Part shown: positions 63,171 through 64,000 of the stretch, one piece after another
Position numbering within the stretch: the first letter of the stretch is position 1
Layout: each line of letters starts with the position of its first letter
Source: PALSA-600 sp963842335
GTDB lineage: Bacteria > Actinomycetota > Thermoleophilia > Gaiellales > Gaiellaceae
NCBI GenBank assembly: GCA_963842335.1
Contig: CAWJGF010000004.1
Location: 1-64,000, forward strand
Reading direction: 5' to 3'
DNA: 64,000 nucleotides
Program-made: the position numbers and the translations under genes
The notes under the pieces: generated by a model
What the model was told of the DNA's origin: nothing
Database searches by the model: none
What the model saw: the letters and a program-made list of their open reading frames with translations, nothing else

Positions 63171-64000
63171 ATGTCACTCGAGATCGATCTCTCAGGGCGC
63201 GTCGCGTTCGTCACGGGCGGTTCACGCGGCCTCGGCCGCGCCGACGCCCTGACTCTTGCGCGCGCGGGCGCCGACGTCGTGATCGCCGACCTGCTCGTCG
63301 AGTCGGAGCTGAGTGAGGACACGGACGCGTACGGCCCGCTCGCCACGGTCGCGCGAACGCAGGGGCTCGTCGGCACCGAGTCGGCGGCCGAGGAGATCCG
63401 GGCGATGGGGCGCCACTCATTCGCGGTTCGCTGCGACGTCACCGATCGCGAGCAAGTCGCCGCCGCCGTCGAGAGAACCGTCGCCGAGCTCGGCTCGGTC
63501 GACATCCTCGTCAACAACGCAGGGACGCTCGACCACGTCGGCCAGTTCCCGGACCAGAGCCCGGAGCTGTGGGAGCGAGACCTGCGGGTGAACCTCAGCG
63601 GTGCCTTCAATTGCGGGCAGGCAGTCTGGCCTCACATGAAAGAGCGGAAGTGGGGCCGGATCGTGAACATGGCCTCCGTCGCCGGCACCCTCGGCGGCTT
63701 CGGCCAGGCGTCCTACTCGACGACGAAGGCGGGCATCCTCGGTCTCACGAAGACGCTGGCGATGGAGGGCGGCCGGCACGGGATCACGGCAAACGCGATC
63801 GTCCCGGGCATCATCGGCAGCGAGGCCTTCCATATGGCGAACGCCGCCATGAACGAGCGGATCGCAGCCCGGACCGTCTTCAAGCGGCCCGGCGAGCCTC
63901 AGGACATCGCGAACGCCGTTGCCTGGCTTTGCTCCGATCTCGCGTCGTATGTGACCGGGATCGAGCTGAATGTCTCGGGTGGCGTCGAGCTGTTTGTCTT
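63171..64000 (+). CDS. Short-chain dehydrogenase/reductase, cut by window end
   Basis: An NAD(P)-dependent oxidoreductase of the SDR family, perhaps acting on 3-hydroxyacyl-CoA. The Rossmann motif is VTGGSRGLGRADALTLARAG, NNAG is in ILVNNAGTL, and the catalytic Ser is in MASVAG, with Tyr and Lys in SYSTTKAG. About 25 extra residues lie between strands 2 and 3 (SEDTDAYGPLATVARTQG). 276 codons are visible; the stop lies beyond the window. Confidence 0.92.
   Translation, partial: MSLEIDLSGRVAFVTGGSRGLGRADALTLARAGADVVIADLLVESELSEDTDAYGPLATVARTQGLVGTESAAEEIRAMGRHSFAVRCDVTDREQVAAAVERTVAELGSVDILVNNAGTLDHVGQFPDQSPELWERDLRVNLSGAFNCGQAVWPHMKERKWGRIVNMASVAGTLGGFGQASYSTTKAGILGLTKTLAMEGGRHGITANAIVPGIIGSEAFHMANAAMNERIAARTVFKRPGEPQDIANAVAWLCSDLASYVTGIELNVSGGVELFV

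Overview
The window looks like a chromosomal segment of a high-GC actinobacterium, most likely of the class Thermoleophilia (Gaiella-like). The reasons are very GC-rich codon use, frequent GTG/TTG starts, a zinc-binding S14 and L36, actinobacterial gene order, and a 1513-residue beta' subunit with a Thermus-like insertion in the clamp. Many single genes carry a TANNNT box 6-8 nt before the start codon, as expected for leaderless mRNAs. The lineage call is inference from protein and gene-order resemblance; no search was run.

Layout. 1-10.6 kb: end of rplA, an L10-type autoregulatory leader, rplJ, rplL, a 621-bp gap, rpoB and rpoC. 10.6-16.7 kb: an insert of unrelated genes (a secreted protein of unknown function, a membrane protein, a NarL-type two-component pair and a GAF-GGDEF diguanylate cyclase). 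16.8-37 kb: the str, S10, spc and alpha operons run together with almost no gaps from rpsL to rplQ, including fusA, tuf, secY, adk, map and rpoA. infA is missing from its usual slot between map and rpmJ. 37-41 kb: a VIT-type transporter antisense to the rplQ tail, truA, a HAD phosphatase and ligA. 41-47 kb: cell-envelope and signalling genes: a PBP4-like carboxypeptidase, a response regulator, two divergent coiled-coil wall hydrolases, a histidine phosphatase and a response regulator-GGDEF protein. 47-52 kb: a b561-like membrane protein, an acyl-CoA synthetase, Ku, two very small genes, an alpha/beta hydrolase and tRNA-Pro(CGG). 52-58 kb: an MFS exporter, a HAD protein, an NfeD/SPFH pair, a flippase-like membrane protein, a beta-propeller/lysyl-oxidase fusion and a family III CoA-transferase. 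58-64 kb: a TetR regulator with two tandem cupins, a RAYT transposase with two REP-like hairpins, two acyl-CoA dehydrogenases and a truncated SDR.

How the parts work together. The first 37 kb supplies the ribosome, RNA polymerase, elongation factors and secretion channel. The last 17 kb is enriched for acyl-CoA metabolism (acyl-CoA ligase, CoA-transferase, two dehydrogenases, SDR). A 20-bp palindrome like a Bacillus FadR site sits at the start of one dehydrogenase transcript.

Caution. At least five genes (rpoB, the dacB-like gene, the 3D-domain gene, the histidine phosphatase, the alpha/beta hydrolase) are broken by single-base frame changes, and the end of ligA looks frame-shifted too. Because rpoB is essential, most of these are probably assembly or sequencing indels rather than real gene decay.
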